Source of the DNA: Amycolatopsis nivea
GTDB lineage: Bacteria; Actinomycetota; Actinomycetes; Mycobacteriales; Pseudonocardiaceae
Direction: 5' to 3'
Length of the DNA stretch: 64,000 nucleotides
NCBI RefSeq assembly: GCF_004522235.1
Contig: NZ_SDLT01000006.1
Location: forward strand, 62,001 to 126,000
Positions 20,039-42,000 of this stretch are shown here, in pieces (the first letter of the stretch is position 1; the number at the start of each line of letters is the position of its first letter). A program made the position numbers and the translations under genes. The notes below the pieces were generated by a model that saw nothing but the letters and a program-made list of their open reading frames with translations, searched no databases and was not told the origin of the DNA.

Positions 20039-21291
20039 GTGAGTGCCGAAACGGCGGTTGCGGCGGAAAACCCGGCGGTGTTCGATTTGGCCGACCCGGC
20101 CACCCATGCCGATTCCGACCTGTCCGGGATGTGGCGTTATCTGCGCGACCGCGAACCGGTTTACCGGCATTCCGAAACGGCGCACGGCCCGGAATTCTGG
20201 GTGATCACCCGGCATGCCGATGTGCAGGCGGTGTACAAGGACAACATCCGGTTCACGTCCGAACGCGGCAATCTGCTCACCACTTTGCTGCGCGGCGGCG
20301 ACACCGCGGCCGGGAAAATGCTCGCGGTCACCGACGGGCCGCGGCAGCGGGAACTGCGCGCGGTGCTGCTGAAGGCGTTCTCGCCGCGGGTGCTCGAACG
20401 GGTCTCCGGGCAGGTGCGCCGGTCCACCCGGCGGGCAGTGCGGGCCGCGGTGCGGCGCGGCACGTTCGATTTCGCCGGCGAGGTGGCCGACCGGATCCCG
20501 ATGACCACCATCTGCGATCTGCTCGGCGTGCCCGAGGCCGACCGGCCGCATCTGCTCCGCCTGAACAAATCCGCGCTCAGTTCCGACGACGCGGACGAAA
20601 CGTTCAGCGACGCGTGGGCGGCGCGGAACGAGATCCTGATGTATTTCGCCGAGCTGGCCGAGCTGCGCCGCGAAAACCCGGAGGACGACGTGATCAGCGC
20701 GCTCGCCACCGGCAGCATCGGCAATCGCGCGCTCACCGTGCACGAGATCATCTTCAACTGCTACAGCCTGGTCATCGGCGGCGACGAAACCGCGCGGCTG
20801 TCCATGTGCACCGCGGTGCAGGCACTCAGCGAGCACAAAGACCAGTGGCGCGCGCTGCGCGAGGGCACGGTGGCGAAGGAAACCGCGGTCGAGGAGGTGC
20901 TCCGCTGGGCGACGCCGGCCATGCACTTCGGCCGGGTCGCCCTCGAAGACGTGGTGCTGCACGACCGCACCATCGCCGCGGGCGACATCGTGACGGTGTG
21001 GAACTGCTCGGCGAACCGGGACGAGCGGGTGTTCGACCGGCCCGAGGTGTTCGATCTGGCCCGCCAGCCCAACAAACACGTCACGTTCGGGTTCGGCCCG
21101 CACTTCTGCCTCGGGTCCTATCTGGCCCGGGTGGAGATGTCCGCCCTGCTCGGTGCGCTGGCCGAGTTCGCCGCGGACATCGACGTGGCCGGGCCGGTGA
21201 CGCGAGTGCGCTCCAACTTCCTCAGCGGTCCGAGCAGGCTGCCGGTCGCGGCCGTCCCGGCCGCGGCCGCCGACGAGCTGGACTCGGCGCT

Positions 21292-21295
<4 letters not shown>
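20039..21295 (+). CDS. Cytochrome P450
   Basis: Bacterial class I P450 of 418 residues; heme-thiolate monooxygenase that needs external ferredoxin and reductase, none of which is encoded nearby. The I-helix oxygen-activation motif is GGDETAR (near 248), the K-helix ExxR is EEVLR (near 284), and the heme loop is FGFGPHFCLG with the cysteine ligand near 356. The GTG start is preceded by GGAGGGC. The gene leads the right operon and its stop overlaps the GTG of the next NRPS (TGTGA arrangement), so the two are translationally coupled. P450s in this position often oxidise amino acids held on carrier domains or tailor the peptide; the sequence does not tell which. Beta-hydroxylation of a bound residue is one possibility. 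Confidence 0.93.
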
Positions 21296-32168
<10,873 letters not shown>

Positions 32169-32172
<4 letters not shown>

Positions 32173-32963
32173 CCGACCTGCCCGGCACCGCCGAGCTGAC
32201 TTACGGGAGCTACCTCGAACTGGACGCCCTGCTGCGGCTCCAGCGCCCGGTGAGCGAACCCGAGCACCCGGACGAACTGCACTTCATCGTCACCCACCAG
32301 GCGATGGAGCTGTGGTTCAAGGTGATGATCCACGAGCTGTACCGGGTTCTGCCCTGCCTGGCCGACCGGCAGTGGGCGCGTGCGGTCACCAGGATGCGCC
32401 GGGTCAACGAGATCTTCGCCGCCCAGACCGCGCAGATGCAGACGTTGAACACGCTGGAGCCGAGCGCCTTCCTGCAGTTCCGGCACGCGCTCGGCACCGC
32501 GAGCGGATTCCAGTCGGTGCAGTTCCGGGTGCTCGAGGTGCTGGTCGGTTTGCGCGAGCCGGGTTACCTGGCCCAGCTCGCCTCGGCCAGCAGCGGCGTG
32601 CTGCCGTCCGACGTGAGCGCCGCGCTCGCCGTGCCGAGCCTCGCCGAAGTGGCCGTCGGGGTGCCGCGCGCGGCTGGCGCCGAGGACTGGCAGGCGGTGT
32701 ACGCGGAACCGGAGCGGCATGCCGCGCTGGTGCTGCTCGGCGAGGAACTGCTTGACCACGACCGGATGTGGCTGCGCTGGCGGCACGAGCACCTGTGCCT
32801 GGTCGAACGGATCATCGGCAGGCTGGTGCGCGGCACCGGCGGCGGATCGTCCGGCTATCTCGAAGGCCGGGCCGCGCAGCGGGTTTTCCCGTTCCTGTGG
32901 GACCTGCGGCGGCAGCTGACCTTGGCCACCGAAAAGAACACCGTGAAAGAACCGCGCCGCTGA
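32169..32963 (+). CDS. kynA: Tryptophan 2,3-dioxygenase
   Basis: Heme-dependent enzyme of 264 residues that opens L-tryptophan to N-formylkynurenine. Family marks are the N-terminal [14 protein letters not shown] segment that lines the heme pocket, the WRHEH segment (near 205) carrying the expected proximal heme histidine, and the glycine-rich GTGGGSSG loop (near 223) that closes over the substrate. The ATG overlaps the stop of the NRPS gene by four bases, inside the biosynthetic operon rather than next to kynurenine-catabolism genes. With the kynurenine-type A-domain code in the 9043-19671 NRPS, it is best read as the dedicated supplier of the Kyn residue, as DptJ is in daptomycin clusters. 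A formamidase is not in the operon; a candidate lies at 56308-57138. Confidence 0.95.
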
Positions 32964-32982
32964 GCGCGCCGAAGGAGGAACT

Positions 32983-33204
32983 GTGTTCGAGGACGACGAC
33001 GAGACCACCATTTACCACGTGGTGGTCAACCACGAGGAGCAGTACTCGATCTGGCCCGCGGACCGGGAGATCCCGGCCGGCTGGCGCGACGAGGGCACCT
33101 CGGGCACCAAGAAGGAATGCTTGGCCCACGTGGACGAGGTGTGGACCGACATGCGGCCGTTGAGCCTGCGCAAGCAGATGGCCGCCGAGGCCGCGGCACA
33201 GTGA
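32983..33204 (+). CDS. MbtH-like protein
   Basis: Small 73-residue chaperone-like partner that stabilises and activates adenylation domains. It shows the family pattern: [10 protein letters not shown] near the N-terminus, then IPAGWRDEG and a C-terminal [15 protein letters not shown]. Start is GTG, fixed by an excellent ribosome-binding site (AAGGAGG, 32972-32978) about four bases upstream; the gene begins 19 bases after the dioxygenase stop. It is the only MbtH homologue in the window and probably serves several of the NRPSs here. Confidence 0.97.
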   Translation: MFEDDDETTIYHVVVNHEEQYSIWPADREIPAGWRDEGTSGTKKECLAHVDEVWTDMRPLSLRKQMAAEAAAQ

Positions 33205-33500
33205 GCGCGGCCGCACTGCCCGGGTACTGCAAAGCCTTTGCGCTGGCCGACTTCCGCCGGTTCCCCGGCTGGGCCGCGGCGGCCGCGCCGGCGCAGGCCG
33301 ATCTCGGGGACGACGACCTCGGCTATCTCGGCGACGACTACGCGGTGCGCGCCGATCCGGTGACCGGCGAACCGCTGCTGTTCGGCGGCGACGCCCCCGG
33401 ATGGCACGAATTCTGCACCGCCGAGCTGGGTTTCGCGGTGCCCGCCGACCTCGCGGCCGCGGCTGATTCGGAAAACCAAGGAGGACAGCGCAATGGATGA
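33201..33500 (+). CDS. Hypothetical protein, 99 aa
   Basis: A 99-residue protein I do not recognise. The GTG overlaps the MbtH stop by four bases and its own stop overlaps the next gene by eight, so it is very likely translated as part of the operon. It starts with an [19 protein letters not shown] segment, has an acidic middle ([16 protein letters not shown]) and ends around [11 protein letters not shown]. No signal peptide or membrane segment is visible, and two cysteines are present. Position beside MbtH, the next small protein and the Dap enzymes suggests a helper role in the same pathway, but nothing in the sequence states a function. Confidence 0.7.
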   Translation: MSAAALPGYCKAFALADFRRFPGWAAAAAPAQADLGDDDLGYLGDDYAVRADPVTGEPLLFGGDAPGWHEFCTAELGFAVPADLAAAADSENQGGQRNG

Positions 33501-33828
33501 ACTGGTGCAGCGCCTTTCGGAGGGCACGCACCCGGTGGCCGTCGGCGGGCCGGTGGCGACGCTGGCCGAACTGCACCGCCGGGTCGACGAGCTGGGCTTC
33601 GTGTTCGTGAAGTTCACCGGGACCTCCGGCGGCACCGACCTCGGCGTCCGGCTCGACCGCGAACGCTGCGCGCTCGACGGCGCGGACTTCGCGCAGGGCA
33701 CCGGCGCCGTGCACTTGGAGGGCAGCTTGGTGCTCAACGACGAACCGGTGCGCTGCGTCGCGGACATCGACCTGGCCACACTGAGCGGGACCGGCCGGCT
33801 GCTGGCGACGACCGGCGCGGACGCGTGA
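33493..33828 (+). CDS. Hypothetical protein, 111 aa
   Basis: A 111-residue soluble protein not assigned to a family. The ATG lies eight bases inside the preceding gene and its stop overlaps the GTG of the SbnA-like gene by four bases. Notable segments are VFVKFTGTSGGTDLGVRLD (about 36-54) and a later stretch with alternating beta-like hydrophobic residues (AVHLEGSLVLNDEPVRCVAD). It looks like a compact beta-rich domain. Genomic position between MbtH and Dap biosynthesis makes a role in monomer supply or carrier-protein handling possible; this is inference only. Confidence 0.75.
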   Translation: MDELVQRLSEGTHPVAVGGPVATLAELHRRVDELGFVFVKFTGTSGGTDLGVRLDRERCALDGADFAQGTGAVHLEGSLVLNDEPVRCVADIDLATLSGTGRLLATTGADA

Positions 33829-34799
33829 CCGACCACGCGCTGCTCGCGCGGCTGGAGGGGATCGGCGCCGGCTTCGCGCGCACTCCGGTGGCGCGGCTCT
33901 CGCACGAGCGGCTGCGGTTGTACGCGAAGCTCGAATTCCAGAACCCGACCGGCAGCGTGAAGGACCGCTCGGCGTACCTGATCCTGCGCCGCGCGGCCGA
34001 ACGGGGCGAGCTGACGTCGGCCAGCGTGGTGGTGGAGTCCTCGTCCGGGAACTTCGCGATCTCGCTGGCGTCGTTCTGCCGAGCGGCCGGCCTGTCCTTC
34101 GTGCCGGTGATCGACCCGAACACCAACCAGTCCACCGAACGGTTCCTGCGCGCGGCGTGCGAGCGGGTGGAGAAGGTGACCGAACGGGATGAAAGCGGCG
34201 GATTCCTGCTCAGCCGGCTGGCCGCGGTGCGCCGGCTGAGGGCGGGCTTGCCGGACGGGTACTGGCCCAACCAGTACGAGAACGCCGACGCCGCGGACGC
34301 GCACGAGCTGATGACCGGAGCCGAGCTGTGCGCGGCGCTGGAGCGGATCGACTACGTGTTCGTCGGGGTCGGCACCGGCGCGACGATCGCAGGCGTCGCC
34401 CGCTGCGTCAAACGACTGCGGTCGCGGGCGAAGGTGATCGCGGTGGACGCCGAGGGATCGGCGATCTTCGGCAGTCCGCCGCGCGCCCGGCACATCCCGG
34501 GGCTCGGCTCGGCGATCCGGCCGCCGATGGTGGACCGGGCCGAGATCGACGACGTGGTGCTCGTCCCGGAGACCGAAACCGTCGCCGCCTGCCACGCCCT
34601 GGTGCGCGAACACGGCATCTACGCGGGCGGGTCCACCGGCAGCGTCTACGCCGCGATCGAACGGTACTTCGCCGGGTATCGCGGTCCGGCCCCGGTGGTC
34701 GCCATGTTGTGCGCGGACCGGGGCACCGCGTACGCGGACACCGTCTACCGGCCTGGCTGGCTCGCCGAGCGCCTGCCCGAGCCGGTGCTGAGCATCTGA
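33825..34799 (+). CDS. sbnA: SbnA-like PLP enzyme, first step to 2,3-diaminopropionate
   Basis: Fold-type II PLP enzyme of 324 residues in the cysteine synthase superfamily. The PLP lysine is in [11 protein letters not shown] (near residue 47), the phosphate/substrate loop is ESSSGNFA (near 77), and a glycine-rich [11 protein letters not shown] cofactor loop follows. In SbnA-type enzymes O-phospho-L-serine and L-glutamate are joined to N-(1-amino-1-carboxyl-2-ethyl)glutamate. The immediately following gene is the SbnB partner, which separates this from an ordinary cysteine synthase. The GTG start overlaps the previous stop by four bases. Product goes to Dap for the DIWELTADDK adenylation domain. 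Confidence 0.9.
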   Translation: MTDHALLARLEGIGAGFARTPVARLSHERLRLYAKLEFQNPTGSVKDRSAYLILRRAAERGELTSASVVVESSSGNFAISLASFCRAAGLSFVPVIDPNTNQSTERFLRAACERVEKVTERDESGGFLLSRLAAVRRLRAGLPDGYWPNQYENADAADAHELMTGAELCAALERIDYVFVGVGTGATIAGVARCVKRLRSRAKVIAVDAEGSAIFGSPPRARHIPGLGSAIRPPMVDRAEIDDVVLVPETETVAACHALVREHGIYAGGSTGSVYAAIERYFAGYRGPAPVVAMLCADRGTAYADTVYRPGWLAERLPEPVLSI

Positions 34800-34810
34800 A
34801 AGGGATTCCC

Positions 34811-35821
34811 ATGCCCGAGCTGGCGCCGCCCGAATTCACCGTCATCACCGGAAGCGACGCGCGCGAGCACCTCGACGCCGCGCGCCCGCAGTGCGCCGAC
34901 GTGGTCCGCCGTGCCTACCTCGTCCACGCCGCGGGGGACTCGTCGCTGCCGCACAGCAGTTTCCTGCGGTTCCCGGGGCGCGCGTCCGACCGGATCATCG
35001 CGCTGCCCGGATATCTCGGCGGGGAGTTCGACGTCGCGGGGATCAAGTGGATCGCCAGCGTCCCCGGCAACAAGAACCACGGCCTGCCGCGCGCGTCGGC
35101 GGTGCTGCTGCTCAACGACCCGGCGACCGGATTCGCCTACGCCTGCATGGAATCCTCGCTGATCTCGGCGACCCGCACGGCCGGATCGGCCGTGCTCGCG
35201 GCCGAGGCGCTGACCGGCGGGCGGACCGCCCGCCGGATCGGATTCGTCGGCACCGGCCTGATCGCCGACCACGTGCGCCGGTTCGTCGCCGATCTGTCCT
35301 GGGACGTCGGCGGCTACCGGTTGTTCGACACCGACCCGGCGGCCGCGCACCGGTTCGCGGAGCGGCTGCCCGGCTCCGACGTCGTCGTCGCGGACAAGGT
35401 GTCCGGAGCCTTCGAAGACTGCGATCTCGTGGTGCTCGCCACCGTCGCGGGCAGCCCGCACCTGCACGATCCGGAGCTGCTCGCGCACCGGCCGACGGTG
35501 TTGCACCTGTCGTTGCGCGATCTGAGCGAAGACCTGGTGCTGGGCGTGCAGAATTTCACCGACGACATCGACCACGTGATGCGCGAGCGCACTTCGCTGC
35601 ACCTGGCGCAGCAGCGGGTCGGGCACCGCGATTTCGTCGCAGGAACCCTCGCCGACGTGCTGAACGGCACGGTCTCCCGCGATCCGGAGCGGGCCGCGGT
35701 GTTCTCGCCATTCGGGCTGGGCGTGCTGGACCTCGCGGTCGGCTCCTGGCTCGCCGAGAGGGTGCGCGCGGCAGGCGCCGGGCAGTCCGTCGCGGGCTTC
35801 TGCCCGGAGGTCGGCTGGTGA
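34811..35821 (+). CDS. sbnB: SbnB-like dehydrogenase, second step to 2,3-diaminopropionate
   Basis: A 336-residue NAD-dependent enzyme of the ornithine cyclodeaminase/mu-crystallin family. The nucleotide-binding motif is [10 protein letters not shown] (near residues 141-150); family segments are [11 protein letters not shown] and [13 protein letters not shown]. SbnB oxidatively splits the SbnA product into 2,3-diaminopropionate and 2-oxoglutarate. ATG start with AAAGGGA seven bases upstream, eleven bases after the SbnA-like gene. The stop overlaps the GTG of the next NRPS. An ornithine cyclodeaminase (proline) role is less likely because of the SbnA pairing. Confidence 0.9.
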   Translation: MPELAPPEFTVITGSDAREHLDAARPQCADVVRRAYLVHAAGDSSLPHSSFLRFPGRASDRIIALPGYLGGEFDVAGIKWIASVPGNKNHGLPRASAVLLLNDPATGFAYACMESSLISATRTAGSAVLAAEALTGGRTARRIGFVGTGLIADHVRRFVADLSWDVGGYRLFDTDPAAAHRFAERLPGSDVVVADKVSGAFEDCDLVVLATVAGSPHLHDPELLAHRPTVLHLSLRDLSEDLVLGVQNFTDDIDHVMRERTSLHLAQQRVGHRDFVAGTLADVLNGTVSRDPERAAVFSPFGLGVLDLAVGSWLAERVRAAGAGQSVAGFCPEVGW

Positions 35822-38800
35822 CCGGCATCGATCCGGGCGTGGAGCAGGACGTCTTCGTCCTGCCCTCGTCTTACGCGCAGCAGCGGCTGTGGTTCCTCGA
35901 CCAGCTCGAACCGGGCAGCCCCGCCTACACCGTCCCGATGGCCGTGCGGCTGGCCGGCGAGCTCGACGCCCCGGCACTGCGCCAAGCGCTGCGCACCGTG
36001 GCCGGCCGGCACGAAACGCTGCGGACGACGCTGGCCGACATCGACCAGTCCGGCGTGCCGAGCCAGCTCGTGGCCCCGGCCGCCGACGTCGCGCTGCCGG
36101 CGATCGACCTGTCCGGCCTGCCCGAGGCGGACCGCGCCGAGGTCGCGGCGCGGCTGGCCGCAGCGGAAGCCACCGCACCGTTCGACCTGGCGACCGGACC
36201 GCTGCTGCGGGTCCGCCTGCTCCGTCTCGGCCGTGCCGACCACGTGCTGCTCACCACCATGCACCACGTCATCACCGACGGATGGTCGCTCGGAAACTTC
36301 GCCCGGGAGCTCGGCATCTGCTACCAGGCCGCCGTGGCGGGCAGCGAGCCGGAGCTGCCCGAGCTGCCCATCCAGTACGCGGATTACGCGGTGTGGCAAC
36401 GGGAACAGCTCTCCGGCGCCGCGCTGGAACGCGAACTGGACTACTGGCGCGACCGGCTGGCCGGCGCTCCCGCGCTCCTCGACCTCCCGCTGGACCGCCC
36501 GCGCCCGCCGGTGCCTGCGTCGCGGTCCGCGCAGGTCGCCGTGCGCTGGCCGGCCGATCTGCGCGACGGCCTCGCAGCGCTCGGCCACGAGCGCGGGGCC
36601 ACGCTGTTCATGGTGCTGCTGGCCGGTTTCAGCGCGGTGCTGGCCCGGCACACTGGTTCGCCGGACGTGGTCGTCGGCACCCCGGTCGCCGGTCGCGGCC
36701 GTCCGGAGCTCGACGGCATGATCGGCCTGCTGGTCAACACTCTGGCGCTGCGCACGGACGTCTCCGGCGACCCGGGTTTCGCCAGCCTGCTCGATCAGGT
36801 GCGGGAGAGCTGCCTCGACGCCTACAGCCACCAGGACCTGCCGTTCGAGCGACTGGTCGAGGCGTTGCGGCCGGAGCGGGACTCTCGGCACAACCCGGTG
36901 GTACAGGTGCTTTTCGCGCTGCAGAACACTCCGGCGGCGGACCGGGACTGGCCCGGGCTGCGGTCGGTGCTGTTCCGGCGGGAGCACCGCGGAGGCACGT
37001 CGAAGTTCGACCTCAGCCTGTTCGTCACCGAGATCGGTGCGGACGGCCTCGACGTCGTGATCGAATACGACGGAATGTTGTTCGAGCACGCGACGGTCGA
37101 ACGCCTCACCGGACATCTCCGCACGCTGCTGGAGGCGGCCGTCGCGGATCCCGTCGCGCCGGTGAGCACGCTTCCGATGCTGAGCGCGGCCGAGTTGGAC
37201 GAAGCGGCGCGGTTGGCCGACGGCGGCCCGGCGGGCAGCCGGACGCCCGTACCCGAGCGGTTCCGCGCCCAGGCGGCCCGCACTCCGGACGCGATCGCCG
37301 TGCGGTGCGGGGAAACCGCCGTGACCTACCGGGAATTGGACGAGCGCGCCAACCAGCTGGCCGGGCATTTGCGCGGCCTGGGCGTGCGAGCCGAAACCCC
37401 GGTGGCGGTCTGTCTCGACCGCACGCCGGAGCTGGTGATCGCGCTGCTGGCGGTGCTCAAAGCAGGCGGCGGCTACCTGCCGCTGGATCCGGCGTATCCG
37501 GCGGAGCGGCTGAACGCGATGCTCTCCGACAGCGGCGCCGAGATCGTCGTGACCCGTGATGCGCTGGCGGGTCGGTGGACCGGCAACGGAATGCGCACGG
37601 TCTCAGTCGACGGCGACGCGACGGCTATCGCGGCACAGCCGGCGGACCGTCCGGACGACGCGGTCTCGGGCGCGCAAACCGCATACGTCCTCTATACGTC
37701 CGGATCGACCGGCAAGCCGAAGGGCGTGCAGATCAGCCATGCCAACGTAGCGGCGCTGGTGGACTGGGCGAGTTCCGCGTTCCCGCTCGACGGATCGGAC
37801 GGAATGCTGGCCGCCACGTCGGTGTGTTTCGACCTGTCGGTGTTCGAGATCTTCTTGCCGCTGACCCTCGGCGCGCGCGTCGTGCTCGTCGACAGTGCGC
37901 TGGCCATGCTGGACACGCCGCTGCCGGACATCACGCTGGTGAACACCGTGCCGTCTGTGCTCGCGGAAGTGTTGCGGGACGGGGGACTGCCGCGCGGCGC
38001 GCGCACGGTCTGCCTTGCCGGAGAACCGCTGCCGGGGTCGCTCGTCGACGCCGCGCACCAGCAGGCGGCCGTCGCAGCGGTGCACAACCTCTACGGGCCC
38101 AGCGAGGCCACCACGTACTCGACCGCGGCGCTCGTGCCGGCCGATGCCGAACTGCCGCCGCCGGTCGGGACACCGATCGCCGGAACCCGCGCGTATGTGC
38201 TGGACCAGTGGTTGCGGCCGGTGCCGCGGGGCGTCGCCGGGGAGCTGTACCTCGGCGGTGCCGGGGTAGCCCGCGGCTACTTCCGCCGGCCCGGGCTGAC
38301 CGCGGACCGGTTCGTGCCCGATCCCTTCTCCGCCGAGCCAGGGGATCGGCTGTACCGGACCGGCGATCTCGCCCGGTGGCGCGGCGACGGCGAGCTTTCC
38401 TTCCTCGGCCGGCGCGACCACCAGGTCAAGCTGCGCGGGTTTCGGATCGAGCCCGGCGAGGTCGAGGCGGTGCTGCGCGCCCATCCCGCGGTGGCCGAAG
38501 CTGCCGTGCTGGTCCGCGAGGACGCTCCCGGCGACCGCCGGCTGGTCGCGTATGCGGTGCCCGGCGGCCCGGTGGCCGAAACCGAGCTGCGGGCGCACTG
38601 CGCCGACCGGCTGCCCGCCTTCATGGTGCCTGCCGCGGTCCAGCTGCTCGACCGGTTTCCCTTGAACCCCAACGGGAAACTCGATCGCGGTGCCCTGCCG
38701 GCTCCGGCGGGGCGGGACGAAGCGGCAGCCGAAGCGCAGCCGCCCGCCGACGCCGTCGAGGCGGCGGTTGTCCGGGTGTGGGAGGACGTGCTCGGCGTCG

Positions 38801-39066
38801 CGCCGATCGGGGCGCAGGACAACTTCTTCGCGCTCGGCGGCCATTCGCTGCTCGCGACGCAGGTCGCGGCCCGGCTGCGCGCGGACTTCGCGGTGGACCT
38901 GCCGTTGCGTGCTCTGTTCGACGCGCCGACTCCTGCCCGTCTGGCGCGCGCTCTCGCAGCGGCCGAGCCCGCGGCGGGACACGTCGCCGCGGTCGCCGAA
39001 CTCCGCGGCCAGATCGACGCGCTGTCGCTCGAGGAGATCCTCGCGCAGCTGGAAGACGGCGAGTAG
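35818..39066 (+). CDS. NRPS: C-A(Ala-like)-T
   Basis: Single-module NRPS of 1082 residues; GTG start overlapping the SbnB-like stop. C domain ([15 protein letters not shown] opening, LCL-like; HHVITDGWS ~151) expects an L-configured donor, consistent with Ser upstream. The A domain (FDLSVF ~672, [25 protein letters not shown]) gives a hand-read code DLFNCALTYK, one position away from the DLFNNALTYK code I associate with alanine; a small residue is likely. The carrier domain has LGGHSL near 1008. The C-terminal tail ([18 protein letters not shown]) is a short acidic helix of the kind that docks to a partner NRPS. There is no tailoring domain. Confidence 0.93.
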   Translation: MTGIDPGVEQDVFVLPSSYAQQRLWFLDQLEPGSPAYTVPMAVRLAGELDAPALRQALRTVAGRHETLRTTLADIDQSGVPSQLVAPAADVALPAIDLSGLPEADRAEVAARLAAAEATAPFDLATGPLLRVRLLRLGRADHVLLTTMHHVITDGWSLGNFARELGICYQAAVAGSEPELPELPIQYADYAVWQREQLSGAALERELDYWRDRLAGAPALLDLPLDRPRPPVPASRSAQVAVRWPADLRDGLAALGHERGATLFMVLLAGFSAVLARHTGSPDVVVGTPVAGRGRPELDGMIGLLVNTLALRTDVSGDPGFASLLDQVRESCLDAYSHQDLPFERLVEALRPERDSRHNPVVQVLFALQNTPAADRDWPGLRSVLFRREHRGGTSKFDLSLFVTEIGADGLDVVIEYDGMLFEHATVERLTGHLRTLLEAAVADPVAPVSTLPMLSAAELDEAARLADGGPAGSRTPVPERFRAQAARTPDAIAVRCGETAVTYRELDERANQLAGHLRGLGVRAETPVAVCLDRTPELVIALLAVLKAGGGYLPLDPAYPAERLNAMLSDSGAEIVVTRDALAGRWTGNGMRTVSVDGDATAIAAQPADRPDDAVSGAQTAYVLYTSGSTGKPKGVQISHANVAALVDWASSAFPLDGSDGMLAATSVCFDLSVFEIFLPLTLGARVVLVDSALAMLDTPLPDITLVNTVPSVLAEVLRDGGLPRGARTVCLAGEPLPGSLVDAAHQQAAVAAVHNLYGPSEATTYSTAALVPADAELPPPVGTPIAGTRAYVLDQWLRPVPRGVAGELYLGGAGVARGYFRRPGLTADRFVPDPFSAEPGDRLYRTGDLARWRGDGELSFLGRRDHQVKLRGFRIEPGEVEAVLRAHPAVAEAAVLVREDAPGDRRLVAYAVPGGPVAETELRAHCADRLPAFMVPAAVQLLDRFPLNPNGKLDRGALPAPAGRDEAAAEAQPPADAVEAAVVRVWEDVLGVAPIGAQDNFFALGGHSLLATQVAARLRADFAVDLPLRALFDAPTPARLARALAAAEPAAGHVAAVAELRGQIDALSLEEILAQLEDGE

Positions 39067-39069
39067 CCG

Positions 39070-42000
39070 ATGACCGACCAGCACGTTCCCGACGCCCGGG
39101 CCGCGGAGGCCAAGCAGCGGCTGCTGGCGCGGCTGCTGCGCGAGCGGGGCATCGCGCTGCCCGACCCGGACCGGATCGTCCCGGCCGGCCGCACCGACGA
39201 TCTGCCGCTCTCGTTCGCGCAGCAGCGGATGTGGTTCCTGGACCAGGTCGAGCCCGGACAGTCCACTTACCACATCGCGATGAGCGCCCGGATCGACGGA
39301 CCGCTGCGGGCCGGCTCGCTGCGAGCGGGCCTGGAGTCCGTCCTCGCCCGGCACGACGCCCTGCGGTCGGCGTTCCACAGCAGAGAAGGCCTGGTGCGCC
39401 AGTCGGTCCGGCCTGCCGTGCCGACACCGATGTCGGCGGTGGACCTCTCCGGGCTGCCTTCGGCGGAGGCCGAGCGGGTGCTGCCCGGCCTGGCTGCCCG
39501 GGCCGCGCAGGCGCCGTTCGACCTGACCCGTCCGCCGCTGCTGCGGCTGACCCTTTTCCGGGTCTCCGCCCGCGACCATGTGATGGTGCTGGCGACCCAC
39601 CACATCGTCAGCGACGGCTGGTCTCTCGGCGTGCTGGTGCGCGAACTGGGCGAGGTGTACCTGGCGCGCGCCGAGGGCCGTCCGCCCGCGCTCGCGGCGC
39701 TGCCGGTGCAATACCAGGATTACGCGGCCTGGCAACGGGACCGGCTGGCAGGCGACTGGATCGAAGGCGAGGTCGCCTGGTGGCGCGAAGAACTCGCCGG
39801 CGCGCCGGATCTCGCCGATCTGCCCGCGGACTTCCCTCGGCCCCCGGTGCAGAGCTTCCGCGGCGCGACAGTCGCGTTCACCTGGCCCGGCGAGCTGGTC
39901 GAGCGGCTGCACGCACTTGCCCGCAGCCAGGACGCGACGCTCTTCATGGTGCTGCTGGCCGGTTTCTCGGCGGCGCTGGCGCGCTACACGCGGCAAGACG
40001 ACGTGGTGGTCGGCACCCCGGTGGCAGGCCGCACGCGGTCCGAACTGGCCGGGTTGATCGGATTGTTCGTCAACACGCTCGCACTGCGCACCCGGTGCGA
40101 CGACTCCGCGGATTTCCGATCGCTGCTCGCTCGGGTGCGGCGTACGTGCCTCGACGCGTTTTCCCACCAGGACCTGCCTTTTGAACGCCTGGTCGAGGCG
40201 TTGCGTCCGGACCGTTCGCTCAGCTACAGCCCGCTGGTGCAGGTGTTCTTCGACGTGCAGAACACGCCCGGAGGAGAGGTCGAGTGGCCGGGGCTGCGGC
40301 TTCGTCCCTTCGCCGGCGGGGAGGCGTTGCTCGGCACCACCGCGAAATTCGACCTCAGCATGTCGTTGCGCGAGACGCCGGACGGCCTCGAAGGCACGCT
40401 GGAGTACAACACCGATCTGTTCGCCGCCGGCACCGTGCAGCGGATGGCCGAGCATTGCCGGAACTTGCTGTCCGAGGCAGTCGCCCGCCCCGCGGAGCCG
40501 ATGCGGAGCCTGTCGATGCTGGCCCCGGGCGAGCGGACGCGCGCCCTCGCCGCGGCGCGTCCGGACCGGCCCGTCCGACCTGGACGGTCGCTGCACGAAC
40601 TCGTCGAGCAGCACGCCGCACTTCGCCCGGACGCCGTCGCGGTGACCGGCGACGGCCGGACTCTGACCTACGCCGCGCTCAACGCCGCGGCGAACCGGCT
40701 GGCGCGTGCGTTGCGCGAGCGTGGGGCCGGGCCGGAAACCCGGGTCGGCGTGCTGCTGCGCCGGTCCCCGGACCTGATCGTCGCGGTGCTCGCCGTGCTC
40801 AAGGCCGGCGCCGCGTACGTCCCGGTGGATCCGGACCACCCGCGGGAACGGCAGGCGATGCTGCTCTCCGACGCGGGCGCGGACTTGCTGATCGCCGAGG
40901 AAGCGCTGAGTGACTTCCCGCTGGTCCGGCCGCGAGCACCCGAGCACTCCGCCGGTAACCTGCCGGGCCGCGCGAAGCCGGGCAATCTTGCGTACGTGGT
41001 TTATACCTCCGGCTCGACCGGGCGCCCGAAGGGCGTGCAGGTGACCCATCGAAATCTCGCTTCCGCCATCGAGGCTTGGCACGCTGCCTATGACCTCGTC
41101 CCGGACGACCGTCACCTGCAAATGGCCAGCGCCGCCTTCGACGTCTTCACCGGCGATGTGGCCCGCGCGCTCGGCTCGGGTGCGACCCTCGTGCTCTGCC
41201 CGCGGGATCTGCTGCTGGAGCCGGCTTCGCTCGCCGAGTCGACGGACGCGCACGGCATCACCTGCGCGGAATTCGTCCCCGTCGTGCTCCGGCACGTCGC
41301 CGCCGCCCTGCGCGGCCGACGGCTCGGCGCCCTGCGGTTGCTGATCTCCGGCGCGGACGCGTGGCCTGCGCAGGAGTACGCGCGTGCGCGGGAGATCGTC
41401 GGACCGGGCGGCCGGGTGGTGAATTCCTACGGGGTCACCGAAGCGACCATCGACAACACCTGGTTCGAGTCGGACTCCGGGCCGGAAGGCGCGCTCACCC
41501 CGATCGGCGGTCCGCTCGGGCACAGCCGGACGCACGTGCTGGACCGCCACGGCAACCCGGTTCCGCCGGGGGTGCCGGGGGAACTGTTCCTCGGCGGCGA
41601 CGCAGTGGCTCGCGGCTACCTCGGCCGGCCAGGCCTCACCGCCGCCCGGTTCGTCCCGGACCCGTTCGGCGAGCCCGGCACCCGGTTCTACCGCACTGGC
41701 GATCTCGTGCGCCGGAACGCCCGCGGCGACCTCGAATTCCTCGGCCGGGCCGACCATCAGGTCAAGATCCGCGGGCACCGGGTCGAACCCGGCGAGGTCG
41801 AGGCGGTGCTCGATGCCCACCCAGCGGTTTCCGGCTCCGTCGTCGTCGCGCGCGCCGAGTCAGGGGCCGACGCCCGGCTGGTCGGCTACGTCGTGGCCGC
41901 ACCCGGTGCCGAACGCGGCGGTCTCGCGGAGACACTGAGGGCACACGCGGCGCAGAGCCTGCCGCCCTATCTCGTGCCTTCGGCAATTGTGCTGCTGGAC

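Noticed and set aside
33825..34799. Housekeeping cysteine synthase
   Set aside because: Same fold, but operonic with SbnB and NRPS genes.
34811..35821. Ornithine cyclodeaminase making proline
   Set aside because: It directly follows an SbnA-like PLP enzyme, the diagnostic Dap pair.
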